Positions 25,426-34,843 are shown, numbered from the stretch's first letter. The stretch: 64,000 nt of DNA from Paenibacillus sacheonensis (GCF_009909195.1 NZ_JAAAMU010000007.1:248001-312000); one strand, 5' to 3'. Numbers and translations: made by a program. Notes: generated by a model not told the origin, from the letters alone.

Positions 25426-26016
25426 TTATGACGCTAACCCCTTCATCATGGTTGATAATAATTGATCCACGAATAGATTTCTTGCCTCCTCCGCCTCATC
25501 CTCACCAATAAATTGCACATGAAAGGCATGCTGAAAACACGCCCCGAGCAGTAAATCCGCGGCACTGCGCGGATTCGCATCGTCATTCACCCTTCCGAGT
25601 TTCTGTTCGGCGCGAATATACCCGGATACGATTTCGTTGGCGCGGTGAGGGCCTTCATTTCTCTCCTGAAACCCTTCCCGATGGCGAGCGAGAAAACTCG
25701 GTTCCGTAAACAATGACGAGGTCAGGAAAATAGACAATAGGAAATAATCAAGCGCTGCACGCGCCACTTCATGCAGGTTCTCCTTTACGGTCCGTTTGCC
25801 TCGGTTTCCGTTCAGCTTGAACAGGACTGCAAGGAAACCTTCCAGATGCTTTTTCATGACTTGCAAAAACAGGTCTTCCTTGCTTTTAAAATGATTATAA
25901 AGCGAACCTTCGGAACATCCGGCGATTCGCGCGATTTCCTTGGTGGTCGTTTTGGACAAGCCGCTAGTAAGAATGACTTGCTCTGCCGCATCCATGATTT
26001 TATTGCGGAGCTCCAT
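25426..26016 (-). CDS. TetR/AcrR family transcriptional repressor
   Basis: The 196-aa protein has a TetR HTH at residues about 10-55 (TTKEIARIAGCSEGSLYNHFKSKEDLF) and an all-helical ligand domain. It lies directly upstream of two palindromic operators and the DUF6220/NmrA operon, and its own promoter carries a half-similar palindrome, so it probably represses both. AGAGGTAG precedes the start. The ligand is unknown. Confidence 0.92.
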   Translation of the reverse strand: MELRNKIMDAAEQVILTSGLSKTTTKEIARIAGCSEGSLYNHFKSKEDLFLQVMKKHLEGFLAVLFKLNGNRGKRTVKENLHEVARAALDYFLLSIFLTSSLFTEPSFLARHREGFQERNEGPHRANEIVSGYIRAEQKLGRVNDDANPRSAADLLLGACFQHAFHVQFIGEDEAEEARNLFVDQLLSTMMKGLAS

Positions 26017-26061
26017 AATATCTACCTCTTTTAGTCATGATCTTCGCTAATACTACATCAG

Positions 26062-26090
26062 ATTATGAGTGGGTACTCAGCCAAAGTCAA
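26062..26090 (-). promoter_or_regulatory. tetR promoter with operator palindrome in the spacer
   Basis: Minus strand TTGACT (26085-26090), 17 bp, CATAAT (26062-26067). The palindrome TGAGTACCCACTCA (26066-26079) fills the -10 side of the spacer and shares the TGAGT...ACTCA arms of the downstream operators, which suggests autorepression. Confidence 0.65.
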
Positions 26091-26102
26091 ATCCGATCGC
26101 GT

Positions 26103-28001
26103 CTAGGGCTTCTCCTCCACCTGCTGCATCTCGCCTTCGATATGGAATTGGGTCTCGTACAATTCTTTGTACAGCGGATCGCGCTGGACCAGCTCCGCAT
26201 GGGTGCCGATCGCGGCGATGCGGCCATTGGCCATGACGACGATTTTGTCGGCCTTCAGTATGGTAGAGAGCCGGTGCGCGATGACGAGCGCGGTACGGCC
26301 TTCGAGCAGCACCGCAAGCGCGTCTTGGATTTTGCGTTCGATGACGGTGTCCAAGGCGCTGGTCGCTTCGTCCAGCAGCACGATCTTCGGCCCTTGCAGC
26401 AGCACGCGCGCAATGGCGAGCCGCTGGCGTTCGCCTCCCGACAACCGATACCCGCGCTCGCCGACGATCGTATCGTAGCCTTCCGGCAGCGAGTTGATCG
26501 TGTCGTGAATTTGCGCCGCGCGGCACGCAGCCTCCATCTCTTCCGCCGTTGCCGATTCCTTCGCCAGCCGCAGATTGCTCGCGACCGTATCGTGGAAGAA
26601 GAACGGGTCCTGCGGGACAAGCCCCATCTGCGCGCGCAGCGCATGCAGCGTCAACGATCGCGTGTCCATGCCATCGACGTACAGATGACCGCTCGCCGGA
26701 TCGGAGAACCGCGGAATCAGATTCAGCAGCGTCGTCTTGCCGGCGCCGCTCGGGCCGACGAGCGCGACCGTCTCGCCCGGCTCGATGGTAAGCTCGATAT
26801 CCTGCAGCGCCCAGCGGATAGCCTGAGGCTCCGATGGTTTCTCGCTGCCCGATCGGTAGGAGAACGAGACCTTCTCCAGCCGTAGACGGCCTTCTACGCT
26901 GTTGTCCGGAATGCTCTCCTTGCCGTCCTGCACTTCCGGTACTTCGTCCATAATGCTGAAGATCCGCCGAAACAGCGCGACGGAGGACAGAATGCTGACA
27001 TGAAGCTGAGCCAATTGGCTGAGCGGACCGTAGAGCCGGGAGAGCAGGGCCGTGAAGGCCACGATGACGCCAAGCCCGATCTCGTTCTGCAGCACCAGCC
27101 AGCCGCCGTACATCCAGAGCAGCGCCGGTCCGATGGACGAGAACATGTTCAGCCACATGAACAGCCACCGGCCGATAAGCGCTTGCTTCACCTGCAGGTC
27201 GCGCAGCGTATGATTCGACTCGGCGAATTCCTTCTCCTCGGCACCCTGCCGATTGAATATACGGATGAGCAGCGCGCCGCTTACCCCCAGCGACTCGCTG
27301 AGCTGCACGGTCATTTTGGACAAATAGTTCTGAATATGGCCCTGCAGCTTCTGCCTGGATTTGCCGACGCGCTGCGTTGGAATGACAAAGCCCGGCACGA
27401 CGATAACCGCCAGAACGGCCAGCCGCCAATCCATGCTGAACATCAAGAAGAGCGTCGCCGCGATATTCAGCAGATTGCTGACGAAGCCGACGAGCGTCGT
27501 CGTCACGACGCTTTGGATCGCGGTGACGTCATTGGTCACCCGCGACACGAGATCTCCCGCCTGCCGGGAAGCGAAGAACCCGACCGTCTGGCGCTGCAGA
27601 TGACGGAACAGCGCAATGCGGTAATCGGCCATGACGTTCTGTGCGATCAGATTGCTCAGCCACGTCTGCAGAACGCCTAGAAGTCCCGTTCCGATCGAGA
27701 TCAGAATGAGCGTCAGCGTGTATTCAACGATGATCGACATCCGATGCTTCTGAATGCCCTCGTCGATAATCCGCTGCGTCAGCCAAGCCGGAATGACGCC
27801 GCCGAACGAAGCGGCCAGAATGACGACGGTGACGATAATGGTATACGGCCAATACGGCACGAACGCTCGCAGCGCGCGCCGGAAGATCGCCCAGTCGAAA
27901 TGCTCGTTCTGGGCAAGCTCCCGCATCCGCCAGCGGTTGCCTCCGCCTCCCGGCGCCCCGCCGCTGCCCGCTCCCAAACCTAGCCCCCGAAACTCCTGCA
28001 T
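26103..28001 (-). CDS. ABC exporter, fused membrane and ATPase domains
   Basis: The 632-aa half-transporter has a Gly-rich N-terminus, six TM segments (about 45-330) and an ATPase domain with Walker A GPSGAGKTT, signature LSGGERQRLAIARVLL, Walker B KIVLLDEATSALD and the H-loop IAHRL. This type-IV (MsbA/LmrA-like) family exports lipids, drugs or peptides as a dimer. It is a single gene, so it probably forms a homodimer. It lies 15 bp after a DeoR-type regulator gene in the same operon. GGAGC precedes the start. Confidence 0.92.
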   Translation of the reverse strand: MQEFRGLGLGAGSGGAPGGGGNRWRMRELAQNEHFDWAIFRRALRAFVPYWPYTIIVTVVILAASFGGVIPAWLTQRIIDEGIQKHRMSIIVEYTLTLILISIGTGLLGVLQTWLSNLIAQNVMADYRIALFRHLQRQTVGFFASRQAGDLVSRVTNDVTAIQSVVTTTLVGFVSNLLNIAATLFLMFSMDWRLAVLAVIVVPGFVIPTQRVGKSRQKLQGHIQNYLSKMTVQLSESLGVSGALLIRIFNRQGAEEKEFAESNHTLRDLQVKQALIGRWLFMWLNMFSSIGPALLWMYGGWLVLQNEIGLGVIVAFTALLSRLYGPLSQLAQLHVSILSSVALFRRIFSIMDEVPEVQDGKESIPDNSVEGRLRLEKVSFSYRSGSEKPSEPQAIRWALQDIELTIEPGETVALVGPSGAGKTTLLNLIPRFSDPASGHLYVDGMDTRSLTLHALRAQMGLVPQDPFFFHDTVASNLRLAKESATAEEMEAACRAAQIHDTINSLPEGYDTIVGERGYRLSGGERQRLAIARVLLQGPKIVLLDEATSALDTVIERKIQDALAVLLEGRTALVIAHRLSTILKADKIVVMANGRIAAIGTHAELVQRDPLYKELYETQFHIEGEMQQVEEKP

Positions 28002-28016
28002 GCCGTCAGCTCCGTT

Positions 28017-28832
28017 CTATTCATGGTCATGATGCTCTTCTTCGTCCTGCGCCACGACGACCTTGACGCCCAGCGCCTGAATCCGTTCAATGGCTTCCGG
28101 ATCGGCATCCCAATCCGTCACCAGCACATCCAGGTCCTCGATCAGGCCGGCCTTCGCAAACCCGTCGTTGCCCAGGGAGCGGTGCGTCGTAATCCCGATC
28201 CGCCTGCGGGAAGCCGCGGCCACCGCGCGTCCGAAAGCCGCTACTTCAGGCGTCGAGACGAAGATGCCCTCTTCCGATATGCCGCTGCCGGTCACGAAGC
28301 TGATATCGAACTTGAACTGCCGGATAAACTCGTTCGCGATGACGTCCGTTATATTGCCGGATGACTTGACCCGGCCTCCGATCAAGTACGTCTCGATCCA
28401 TTCCCGCTCCCGCAGCATATCGGCTACGCGAATGCTGTTCGTCACGATCGTTAGCGGCATGCGGTCGGGCAGGTACTTCACCAGCAAGTACGAGATCGCG
28501 CCGCTGCCGATAAACACCGTGTCATTCTCGCGCAAATAGGCAGCGGCAAGCTTCGTAATCGCATTGCCCTGCGGGGACCCTTCCCCATACCGGATCTCGG
28601 GCGGACGCGGCGCCTGCCTGACCTTCCTTGAGGATATCGCCCCGCCATGCGTTTTCTTCAGCAAGCCCTGCTTCTCCATGATCGACAAGTCCCTGCGGAT
28701 GGTATCGATCGAGATCTGGTATTTATCTGCCAGGTCCTTGGCCAGCACGCGCTTCTCCTGCTCCAGCAGCGCAAGTATGCGTTCCCTGCGCTCTTCGGCG
28801 AATAAGCCCGACGTATCCTGCTGCTGGTTCAT
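28017..28832 (-). CDS. DeoR/GlpR family transcriptional regulator
   Basis: The 271-aa protein has an N-terminal DeoR HTH (ERRERILALLEQEKRVLAKDLADKY, IDTIRRDLSIMEKQGLL, KTHGGA) and a C-terminal sugar-phosphate isomerase-like sensor domain with the TVFIGSGAISYLLVKYL loop. Such regulators usually answer to phosphorylated sugars; pairing with an exporter is uncommon. AAGGAGCGATC precedes the start. The promoter carries two copies of ATTCACGTT, a candidate autoregulatory site. Confidence 0.9.
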   Translation of the reverse strand: MNQQQDTSGLFAEERRERILALLEQEKRVLAKDLADKYQISIDTIRRDLSIMEKQGLLKKTHGGAISSRKVRQAPRPPEIRYGEGSPQGNAITKLAAAYLRENDTVFIGSGAISYLLVKYLPDRMPLTIVTNSIRVADMLREREWIETYLIGGRVKSSGNITDVIANEFIRQFKFDISFVTGSGISEEGIFVSTPEVAAFGRAVAAASRRRIGITTHRSLGNDGFAKAGLIEDLDVLVTDWDADPEAIERIQALGVKVVVAQDEEEHHDHE

Positions 28833-28849
28833 GCATGATCGCTCCTTAA

Positions 28850-28936
28850 ATTCACGTTTATATAGCGATTATATGCCTGTATGTACGGTTTTACAATAGA
28901 ATAACATGCCGTTATATTCATTTTTATTCACGTTAT
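28850..28936 (-). promoter_or_regulatory. deoR promoter flanked by ATTCACGTT repeats
   Basis: Minus strand TTGTAA (28891-28896), 17 bp, TATAAT (28868-28873). Direct repeats ATTCACGTTTA (28850-28860) and ATTCACGTTAT (28926-28936) lie on either side of the promoter, 76 bp apart, and could be bridged by a DeoR oligomer. Confidence 0.5.
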
Positions 28937-28959
28937 GTCATTCTTCAAATTAGAAAATA

Positions 28960-28999
28960 AACATGAAGAAGGCCGCCGATCGGCGGCCTTCTTCATGTT
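28960..28999. terminator. 40-bp perfect palindrome, bidirectional terminator
   Basis: Two 20-bp arms starting AACATGAAGAAGGCCGCC meet without a loop. It lies between deoR's promoter and the end of the next aldo/keto reductase gene, and ends transcription of the latter on the minus strand. Confidence 0.7.
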
Positions 29000-29132
29000 A
29001 TCGGCTTCTGGTTGCGGTGACTGACATTCGCGAGATTCTTCTCCACCGCGGATTTAAATATCGTCGCTCAACCGACCTTTCCGCCTGTTTTTCCATCGTT
29101 CGGTCGGCATGCTTTATCCACGAGGAAAACAA

Positions 29133-30110
29133 TTACCACGCATAAGCTTGCGGCGCATCCCCGCCCGGACCCGGAAAAATTTCATCCAACCGTCTCATCG
29201 TTTCTTCGGCAAGCTTGATATCGACCGCACGTAGCGTAGTTTGGAATTGCGCCAACGTTCTCGGTCCGATAATCGGCGCCGTCATGGCCGGATGCTTCAG
29301 CGTCCAAGCCAGCGCGACGTTCGCTTCGCTTTCGCCGATCTCCAGGCAAAGTTTGCCGAATCGTTCAAGCTTGTCCCGATTGGCCTCCGCCCGTTCTTGG
29401 GATCGCGCGCTTCTGCCGCTCGCAGCCTTCAGTGCGTTTCCTCCGAGCAAGCCCCCGTCCAGCGGGCTCCATGCGATGACTCCGATCCCGTGTTCTTCGG
29501 CGGCAGGAAGCACTTCCAACTCGGGCAATCTGCATAGTAAGCTGTATTTATGCTGTTCGGAAACGAGTCCCAGCTTATGTCTCGCTTTCGCTTCGTATTG
29601 GGCTTTCACCAAGTCTCTTCCGGCAAAATTGCTGGATCCCACATAACCGATTTTCCCCTGATTCACATGCACTTGGAAAGCTTCCCAAAGCTCGTCCCAG
29701 CTTACGTTGCGATCCACATGGTGCATTTGATAGAGTTCGATATGATCGGTGTTCAAGCGGCGCAGCGATTCTTCCAGGTGGCGGCGAATTTTGTAAGCGG
29801 ACAATCCCCGCGATTGGTTGGGACCGTCCAACGGATTTTCCATTTCGCCGTATACCTTGGTCGCCAAAACCACCTTTTCCCTACGGCCGCCGCCCTGCGC
29901 GAACCAGCGTCCGATGATTTCCTCGGTTCTTCCTTTGTTTCCCTGACCGCCGTAAACGTTGGCGGTATCGAAAAAAGTCACTCCGGCATCCAACGCGGCG
30001 TCCATGATCCTGAACGATTCCTTCTCGTCTGTTTCGGGTCCGAAATTCATCGTGCCCAAACATAATCGGCTGACCTTCAGTCCGGATTTTCCTAGATAGG
30101 CATAGTCCAT
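29133..30110 (-). CDS. aldo/keto reductase family protein
   Basis: The 325-aa protein has YLGKSGLKVSRLCLGTMNFG, DAGVTFFDTANVYGG with catalytic Asp/Tyr, Lys in VLATKVYGEM and His in YQMHHVD, the tetrad of the family. Its length and the GxLGGNAL loop are close to YhdN/Tas-type bacterial reductases. It follows another aldo/keto reductase gene by 116 bp on the same strand and may share its transcript. GGGAGGA precedes the start. Confidence 0.9.
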   Translation of the reverse strand: MDYAYLGKSGLKVSRLCLGTMNFGPETDEKESFRIMDAALDAGVTFFDTANVYGGQGNKGRTEEIIGRWFAQGGGRREKVVLATKVYGEMENPLDGPNQSRGLSAYKIRRHLEESLRRLNTDHIELYQMHHVDRNVSWDELWEAFQVHVNQGKIGYVGSSNFAGRDLVKAQYEAKARHKLGLVSEQHKYSLLCRLPELEVLPAAEEHGIGVIAWSPLDGGLLGGNALKAASGRSARSQERAEANRDKLERFGKLCLEIGESEANVALAWTLKHPAMTAPIIGPRTLAQFQTTLRAVDIKLAEETMRRLDEIFPGPGGDAPQAYAW

Positions 30111-30226
30111 GTCTTATTCCTCCCGATCGCGATTAATAGAATCCGCCCGTTTCCAAAAGATCTGTTCGGCGCATTCGGCCATTTTCCGTTCCGTTCGTAA
30201 GCCTGAGCCCGATCCTCAAAGCCGGA

Positions 30227-31168
30227 TTAATTCGCCAATATCTCTTCGATCCGGTTAATGATGTCTTCGTTGAGCTCGATTCCCGATGCTTTGGCGTTCT
30301 CTGTCACTTGCTCCGGACGGCTTGCCCCGATAAGCGCGCTTGCGACATTGGGTTGCCGAAGAATCCATGCAAGAGCCAGATTTCCGACCGAAACGTTCAG
30401 CTCCTGCGCGATGCCTTCCAGCTTGCGGACCTTCCCGATCTTCTCTTCGGTGATGGCTTTGTGCATCCAGTCCAGCTTGGCGGCGCGGCTATCGGCCGGA
30501 ATGTCGGCGGTTGACGTGTATTTACCGGTCAACAACCCTTGCGCAAGCGGCGAAAATACGACTTGTCCGATGCCGGAACGTTCGCCCAGCGGAATGACTT
30601 CCTTCTCGATATAACGCTCGAACATGTTGTAGATGGGCTGGTTCACGACGATGCGGTCCAGCAGGAAGCGGTCCGCGACGCCAAGCGCTTCCGCCATTTG
30701 CGAGGCCTGCCATTCGCTGACGCCGACGTACAGCACCTTACCCTGCCGGACCAAATCGTCCAACGCGCGGAGCGTCTCTTCGAGCGGCGTTTCTTGGTCG
30801 TAGCGGTGACAGTAATAGATATCCACGTAATCATGACCGAGCCGTTTGAGGCTGGCATTGGCCTGTTCGAAGATATGCTTGCGGGACAGCCCGCGATCGT
30901 TCGGTCCGTCACCCATCTGCCCGAAAACCTTGGTCGCCAGTACGTACGATTCGCGCGGATAGGCTCTTAGCGCTTCCCCGACCAGCTCCTCGGCCGCGCC
31001 CCGTTCGTAAACGTTCGCCGTGTCGAAGAAGTTGATGCCGAGCTCGTATGCTGCTTTGATGGAATTGACGGCATTTTCACGTTCGACGTAGCCGCCGTAT
31101 GTTAGCCAGCTGCCCAGGCTTATTTCGCTCACTTTAAGGCCTGTCCCGCCTAATTTTCTGTATTTCAT
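30227..31168 (-). CDS. aldo/keto reductase, potassium-channel-beta-like subgroup
   Basis: The 313-aa protein has KYRKLGGTGLKVSEISLGSW, INFFDTANVYERGAAEELVG, a Lys in VLATKVFGQMG and YVDIYYCHRYD. The last two motifs and the IGASRPEQV end are close to the Kv-beta/YghZ-type branch. It is divergent from an HxlR regulator across 178 bp that contain a TACTTT/AAAGTA palindrome, so it is probably that regulator's target. AGGAGGG precedes the start. Confidence 0.9.
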   Translation of the reverse strand: MKYRKLGGTGLKVSEISLGSWLTYGGYVERENAVNSIKAAYELGINFFDTANVYERGAAEELVGEALRAYPRESYVLATKVFGQMGDGPNDRGLSRKHIFEQANASLKRLGHDYVDIYYCHRYDQETPLEETLRALDDLVRQGKVLYVGVSEWQASQMAEALGVADRFLLDRIVVNQPIYNMFERYIEKEVIPLGERSGIGQVVFSPLAQGLLTGKYTSTADIPADSRAAKLDWMHKAITEEKIGKVRKLEGIAQELNVSVGNLALAWILRQPNVASALIGASRPEQVTENAKASGIELNEDIINRIEEILAN

Positions 31169-31294
31169 GAAGAAATCCCTCCTAAGCTGATTTCGTATCC
31201 TCTTTACGAGAAGACCCCTTCATCATAAAATAGTTTATATCGGTTTTAAAGAAGTGAAATTTTATTCACTATATTATAGAAGATATACTTGCTA

Positions 31295-31309
31295 TACTTT
31301 TGTAAAGTA
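31295..31309. promoter_or_regulatory. candidate HxlR operator TACTTT-n3-AAAGTA
   Basis: A perfect 6-bp inverted repeat with 3-bp spacer lies between the divergent aldo/keto reductase and HxlR genes, 38 bp before the HxlR start. It resembles the inverted repeats upstream of azoR and at 59.4 kb. Confidence 0.45.
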
Positions 31310-31346
31310 AGGTTCAATCGTAAACAGCGGGGAGCGAAGCGCGAAA

Positions 31347-31685
31347 ATGACAGGCAAAACGAACAGTTACATCCCTAAGGTACCGGACCAGATCGAATGC
31401 AACATCGAGAAGACGTTGGATGTGCTAGGCGGAAAATGGGCCTTTTTAATCATCCGCGAGCTCTTCGGCGGCACCAAGCGATTCGGTGAATTGCAGCGCC
31501 TCATTCCGAACGTCAGTCCGCGCGCGCTGACAAGCACGCTGCGCCATCTGGAGAATCAAGGCGCGCTGGAACGCCATGTGTTTCCTACCGTGCCGGTGAC
31601 GGTCGAATACACGCTTACGCCGAAAGGCATGGACTTGCATAAGGTACTCAAAGAGATGAAGCTGTGGGCGGCGCGGTGGACCTAA
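31347..31685 (+). CDS. HxlR family transcriptional regulator
   Basis: The 112-aa winged-helix protein reads QIECNIEKTLDVLGGKWAF, GGTKRFGELQRLIPNVSPRAL and HVFPTVPVTVEYTLT, all family blocks. The Cys near residue 15 is in the position used for redox sensing by YodB-type members. It is divergent from the two aldo/keto reductase genes. Confidence 0.9.
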   Translation: MTGKTNSYIPKVPDQIECNIEKTLDVLGGKWAFLIIRELFGGTKRFGELQRLIPNVSPRALTSTLRHLENQGALERHVFPTVPVTVEYTLTPKGMDLHKVLKEMKLWAARWT

Positions 31686-31725
31686 GCCAGATTAATGACA
31701 TGAGCATGATCGAGTCTGCAAAACA

Positions 31726-31760
31726 AAAACCAGCCATCCCTATTCATGGTGGCTGGTTTT
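31726..31760 (+). terminator. terminator of the HxlR gene
   Basis: AAAACCAGCCA and TGGCTGGTTTT arms with a 13-bp loop stand 40 bp after the stop. Confidence 0.7.
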
Positions 31761-31884
31761 CTGTTTCAATCCTGCCTCTAACCTTACATTGACTTGTATC
31801 CTTGCAGCCATTAGACAATTCAGGTCATTCTAAACGCCGGTTCGGATGGTACTGCCGGCCTCTTGAACTCGACCGATCGATTCT

Positions 31885-32913
31885 CTAGTCGTTCACCATG
31901 ACCATCTTGACCGCGGATCCGCGATCGTCGCGCAAGGCCTTCATCGCGTCCGGGAATGCGTCCAGCGCGAACGTATGCGAGATCAGCGCATCGCCGTCGA
32001 CCGCTCCCGATTTCAGCAGCTCGATGCACTTCGGGAAGAACAGCGCCGGCGTGGCGTGCGACGCCCGCAGCTGCAGCTTCTTGAAATGGAACTCGTTGGC
32101 GTCGAACGCGATGTCGGCGCCGGCACCGTATTCGATGCCGATGAACCCGATCACGCCGCCCGTCCTCGCCGCCTTGAACGCCGACGGAATCGTCGACGGC
32201 GGCGCCGAGACGAGCACCCGGTCCACGCCGCCGCGGTCGAAATCGTACGTCTCGAGCGGCGTCTTATCCGTATAGATGATTTCGTCTGCCCCGAATGCGA
32301 GCGCCGTCTCGATGCGCTTGACGGAATGGGAACGGGCCGCGGCGTAGATTTTGCGAGCGCCGCGTAGCTTCGCGAGACGAAGCGCCATCAAGCCAATGGG
32401 GCCAAGACCAAGTACCAGCACGTCGTCGCCCATGCGAATGTCCACCGTCTCCGTCAAGTCGACTGCGACGCCGAGCGGCTCCACGAGCGACGCGACCGCG
32501 AAGGACAGCCCCTCGAACGGAACGACGACCTCCTTCGGCGCGACGATATAATCGGCGAAGCCCATGGAGAAATTCCGGCCCCAAAAGCTCGGCCCTTTGT
32601 TGCATAGATCATAGCGGCCGTCCCGGCACCATTCGCATGTCCTGCAAAACGTGCTCGTCTCCAGCGTTACCGAGGCACCTTCCGCAACATGGCTGACGCG
32701 CGCGCCTTTGCGAACGACGATGCCCGCGACTTCGTGCCCGATCGCTTCCCAATCGGCTGCGGCCGATTTTACGCTCGTCATGTCCGTTCCGCAAATCCCG
32801 CAGGCTTTGATGCGAATCAGAACCTCGTCCTCGCCGATCTCCCCCAGCTCGCCTTCGCGCAGCTCGAACTGAAACGGCGCCTTGGCGTACCACGCGTTCG
32901 CTTTCGTATTCAT
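31885..32913 (-). CDS. zinc-dependent medium-chain alcohol/polyol dehydrogenase
   Basis: The 342-aa MDR protein has catalytic zinc ligands in KACGICGTD and IGHE, a structural-zinc Cys cluster (CRTCEWCRDGRYDLC), and the NAD(P)-binding GLGPIGLMALRLAKLRGA. Its pattern is close to threonine/sorbitol dehydrogenase-like enzymes; the substrate is unknown. AGGAGG precedes the start and no operon partner is evident. Confidence 0.9.
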   Translation of the reverse strand: MNTKANAWYAKAPFQFELREGELGEIGEDEVLIRIKACGICGTDMTSVKSAAADWEAIGHEVAGIVVRKGARVSHVAEGASVTLETSTFCRTCEWCRDGRYDLCNKGPSFWGRNFSMGFADYIVAPKEVVVPFEGLSFAVASLVEPLGVAVDLTETVDIRMGDDVLVLGLGPIGLMALRLAKLRGARKIYAAARSHSVKRIETALAFGADEIIYTDKTPLETYDFDRGGVDRVLVSAPPSTIPSAFKAARTGGVIGFIGIEYGAGADIAFDANEFHFKKLQLRASHATPALFFPKCIELLKSGAVDGDALISHTFALDAFPDAMKALRDDRGSAVKMVMVND

Positions 32914-33028
32914 CCTCGTGTCCTCCTGCCCAACCGAATTCTTGTCTATTCGACAACTCCCTCCATTATAAGCCTTCGCGCGGAAACGGACAGTCCGTTA
33001 TCGCGCCATATGCGGCATGCGCGCCCGC

Positions 33029-33997
33029 TTAGGCTTCAAGCTTCACGCCGGTCATGTTCTCGCTCAGGATCCACAGGCGTTCCGCCATGCCGGCATCGAC
33101 GGCCCAAGGCAGTACGCCATGATACTGCTGGCTCATATCCCCCATCTTGAAGCCTTGAACGATCTCGGCGATGTCGCAGTCCAAGCAATATACGCCGCCT
33201 TTGCCATCCAGCTGCGGGCTGGTCGCGCACCATACGCTTGTCGCCGCACCCTGCGCCGTAGTTTTGAATACGCCGCCGACACCGCGCTCCTGCTCGGATA
33301 AGAAACGGGCGAGTTCCGTATCGATTCGGCCCGGATGCACGGAGAACGCGCGAATTCCGTCCGCATAACCGCGCTTATCCAGCCCTACCGCAAACAAAGC
33401 GTTGGCCGTCTTGGATTGTCCGTAGGCTTTCCATTTGTCATAATCGCGCTTCTCGAAGTTAGGATCTTCGAAGTCGACGCCGCCGAAACGAACGCCTGCC
33501 GAGGAAAGGGATACGACCCTGGCGCTCTCGGCTTGCTTCAGTGCCGGCCATAACCGCAAGGTCAATTGAAAATGACCCAAATGATTGGTTGCGAACTGCG
33601 ATTCATAGCCGCGAGCGTCGCGAGCCAGCGGCGGAGCCATGATGCCCGCATTGGCGATCAAGAAGTGAAGCGGTCTGCCGGTTGCAAGGAAACGCCGCGC
33701 GAAGGCGTCGATCGACGCAGGATCGCTCAGATCGAGCTTCTCTACTTCCGTCCCGGCGATACCGGCGAGCGCGGGACCGGCTTGCTCGGGAGAACGAGCC
33801 GCTACCACGACAACGGCGCCTGCCGCCGCGAGCGCGCGGGTCGTCTCGAGACCGATACCGGAATGCCCGCCTGTCACGATGGCGATCTTGCCTTGAAGAT
33901 CGCTGCCCTTCACGACCTCCAGAGCGGTCGTATTCGCACCGAAGCCCGACGAGATCGGCGTTTGCGGCGTAATGCGGTATTCATTGTTAGCTGTCAT
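33029..33997 (-). CDS. short-chain dehydrogenase, retinol-dehydrogenase-like
   Basis: The 322-aa classical SDR has TGGHSGIG, NAG in LIANAGIM, catalytic Ser in VVSLSSAG and YGQSK. Its length and the FxxNHLGHF segment place it with the retinol-dehydrogenase/WW-oxidoreductase-like group. It is divergent from a TetR gene (174-bp AT-rich spacer), which probably represses it. GGGAGGA precedes the start. Confidence 0.9.
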   Translation of the reverse strand: MTANNEYRITPQTPISSGFGANTTALEVVKGSDLQGKIAIVTGGHSGIGLETTRALAAAGAVVVVAARSPEQAGPALAGIAGTEVEKLDLSDPASIDAFARRFLATGRPLHFLIANAGIMAPPLARDARGYESQFATNHLGHFQLTLRLWPALKQAESARVVSLSSAGVRFGGVDFEDPNFEKRDYDKWKAYGQSKTANALFAVGLDKRGYADGIRAFSVHPGRIDTELARFLSEQERGVGGVFKTTAQGAATSVWCATSPQLDGKGGVYCLDCDIAEIVQGFKMGDMSQQYHGVLPWAVDAGMAERLWILSENMTGVKLEA

Positions 33998-34135
33998 GAT
34001 GAGGTTCCTCCCAGAATTAATGTTGTTCCTATTTAATGGACGATCTCAGAATAACACACCCCGAATATAAAATATACAAAAAACGTTTAAAACGTCTATT
34101 TTGTAAATGTTGTTTATACCGCTCTTCTTGTCGTG

Positions 34136-34141
34136 TATAAT
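34136..34141 (+). promoter_or_regulatory. putative -10 of the divergent TetR gene
   Basis: TATAAT lies 31 bp before the TetR start in the AT-rich spacer between it and the SDR gene. Upstream AAACGTTTAAAACGT (about 34081-34095) could be a TetR site. The -35 is not clear. Confidence 0.35.
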
Positions 34142-34171
34142 GGAGAAATACGATTCGTAGGAGAGTTTGAC

Positions 34172-34843
34172 ATGGATGTTTCCTCGACAACTTCGCAGCA
34201 AGACGCCAAAACGAAACTGTTAAAAAAATTGATCGTGTCCGTCATCAAAGACGGCTTTCAGCAATTACGGATGGACGATATCGCCAAACATATGGACGTT
34301 AGCCGGGCGACCATGTACAAGCATTTTTCCTCGAAGGAAGATGTAATATCCGGCGTCGTTCGAATTATCGTGGATTTCATAGAGAGGCTGGAAGCGCATG
34401 GCGACGATGAAGACGAAGCGTTCTTCGCCGTCTGGTTCCAGAAGCTGTTCGAACAATCGGTATCGCTCGTCCAGTACATTACCGCCGCGTTTATGGACGA
34501 TTTGAAATCCGCCTACCCCGAGCAGTATAACCTGCTCAAAAGCACGCTTCAGAAGCGCGATCGACATTCGCTCCGCTTCTATCGGCTCGGGAAAGACAAG
34601 GGCATGTTCAACCACATCAACGAATCGTTTATTTTGCTGCAGGACGAGCTCTTGCTGCGCGAAATTACGAGCGTTAAATACTTGCTCAACCACAACATGT
34701 CGATTCAAGACGTCCTGCTCGACTACTATCGGTTCAAAAAGGTGCAGCTGTTCAGCGCCGATAAAGCGCCGCTTGTGAACGATGCCGACATCCAACCGAT
34801 TATCGAGAAGCTGGCCGAGAAATTCAATCGCGCGATTCTATAA
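34172..34843 (+). CDS. TetR/AcrR family transcriptional regulator
   Basis: The 223-aa protein has an N-terminal HTH (RMDDIAKHMDVSRATMYKHFSSKEDVI) and a helical ligand domain with no recognised specificity. ATG 34172 follows TAGGAGAG; a GTG 13 codons upstream overlaps the -10. Its likely target is the divergent SDR gene. Confidence 0.9.
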   Translation: MDVSSTTSQQDAKTKLLKKLIVSVIKDGFQQLRMDDIAKHMDVSRATMYKHFSSKEDVISGVVRIIVDFIERLEAHGDDEDEAFFAVWFQKLFEQSVSLVQYITAAFMDDLKSAYPEQYNLLKSTLQKRDRHSLRFYRLGKDKGMFNHINESFILLQDELLLREITSVKYLLNHNMSIQDVLLDYYRFKKVQLFSADKAPLVNDADIQPIIEKLAEKFNRAIL

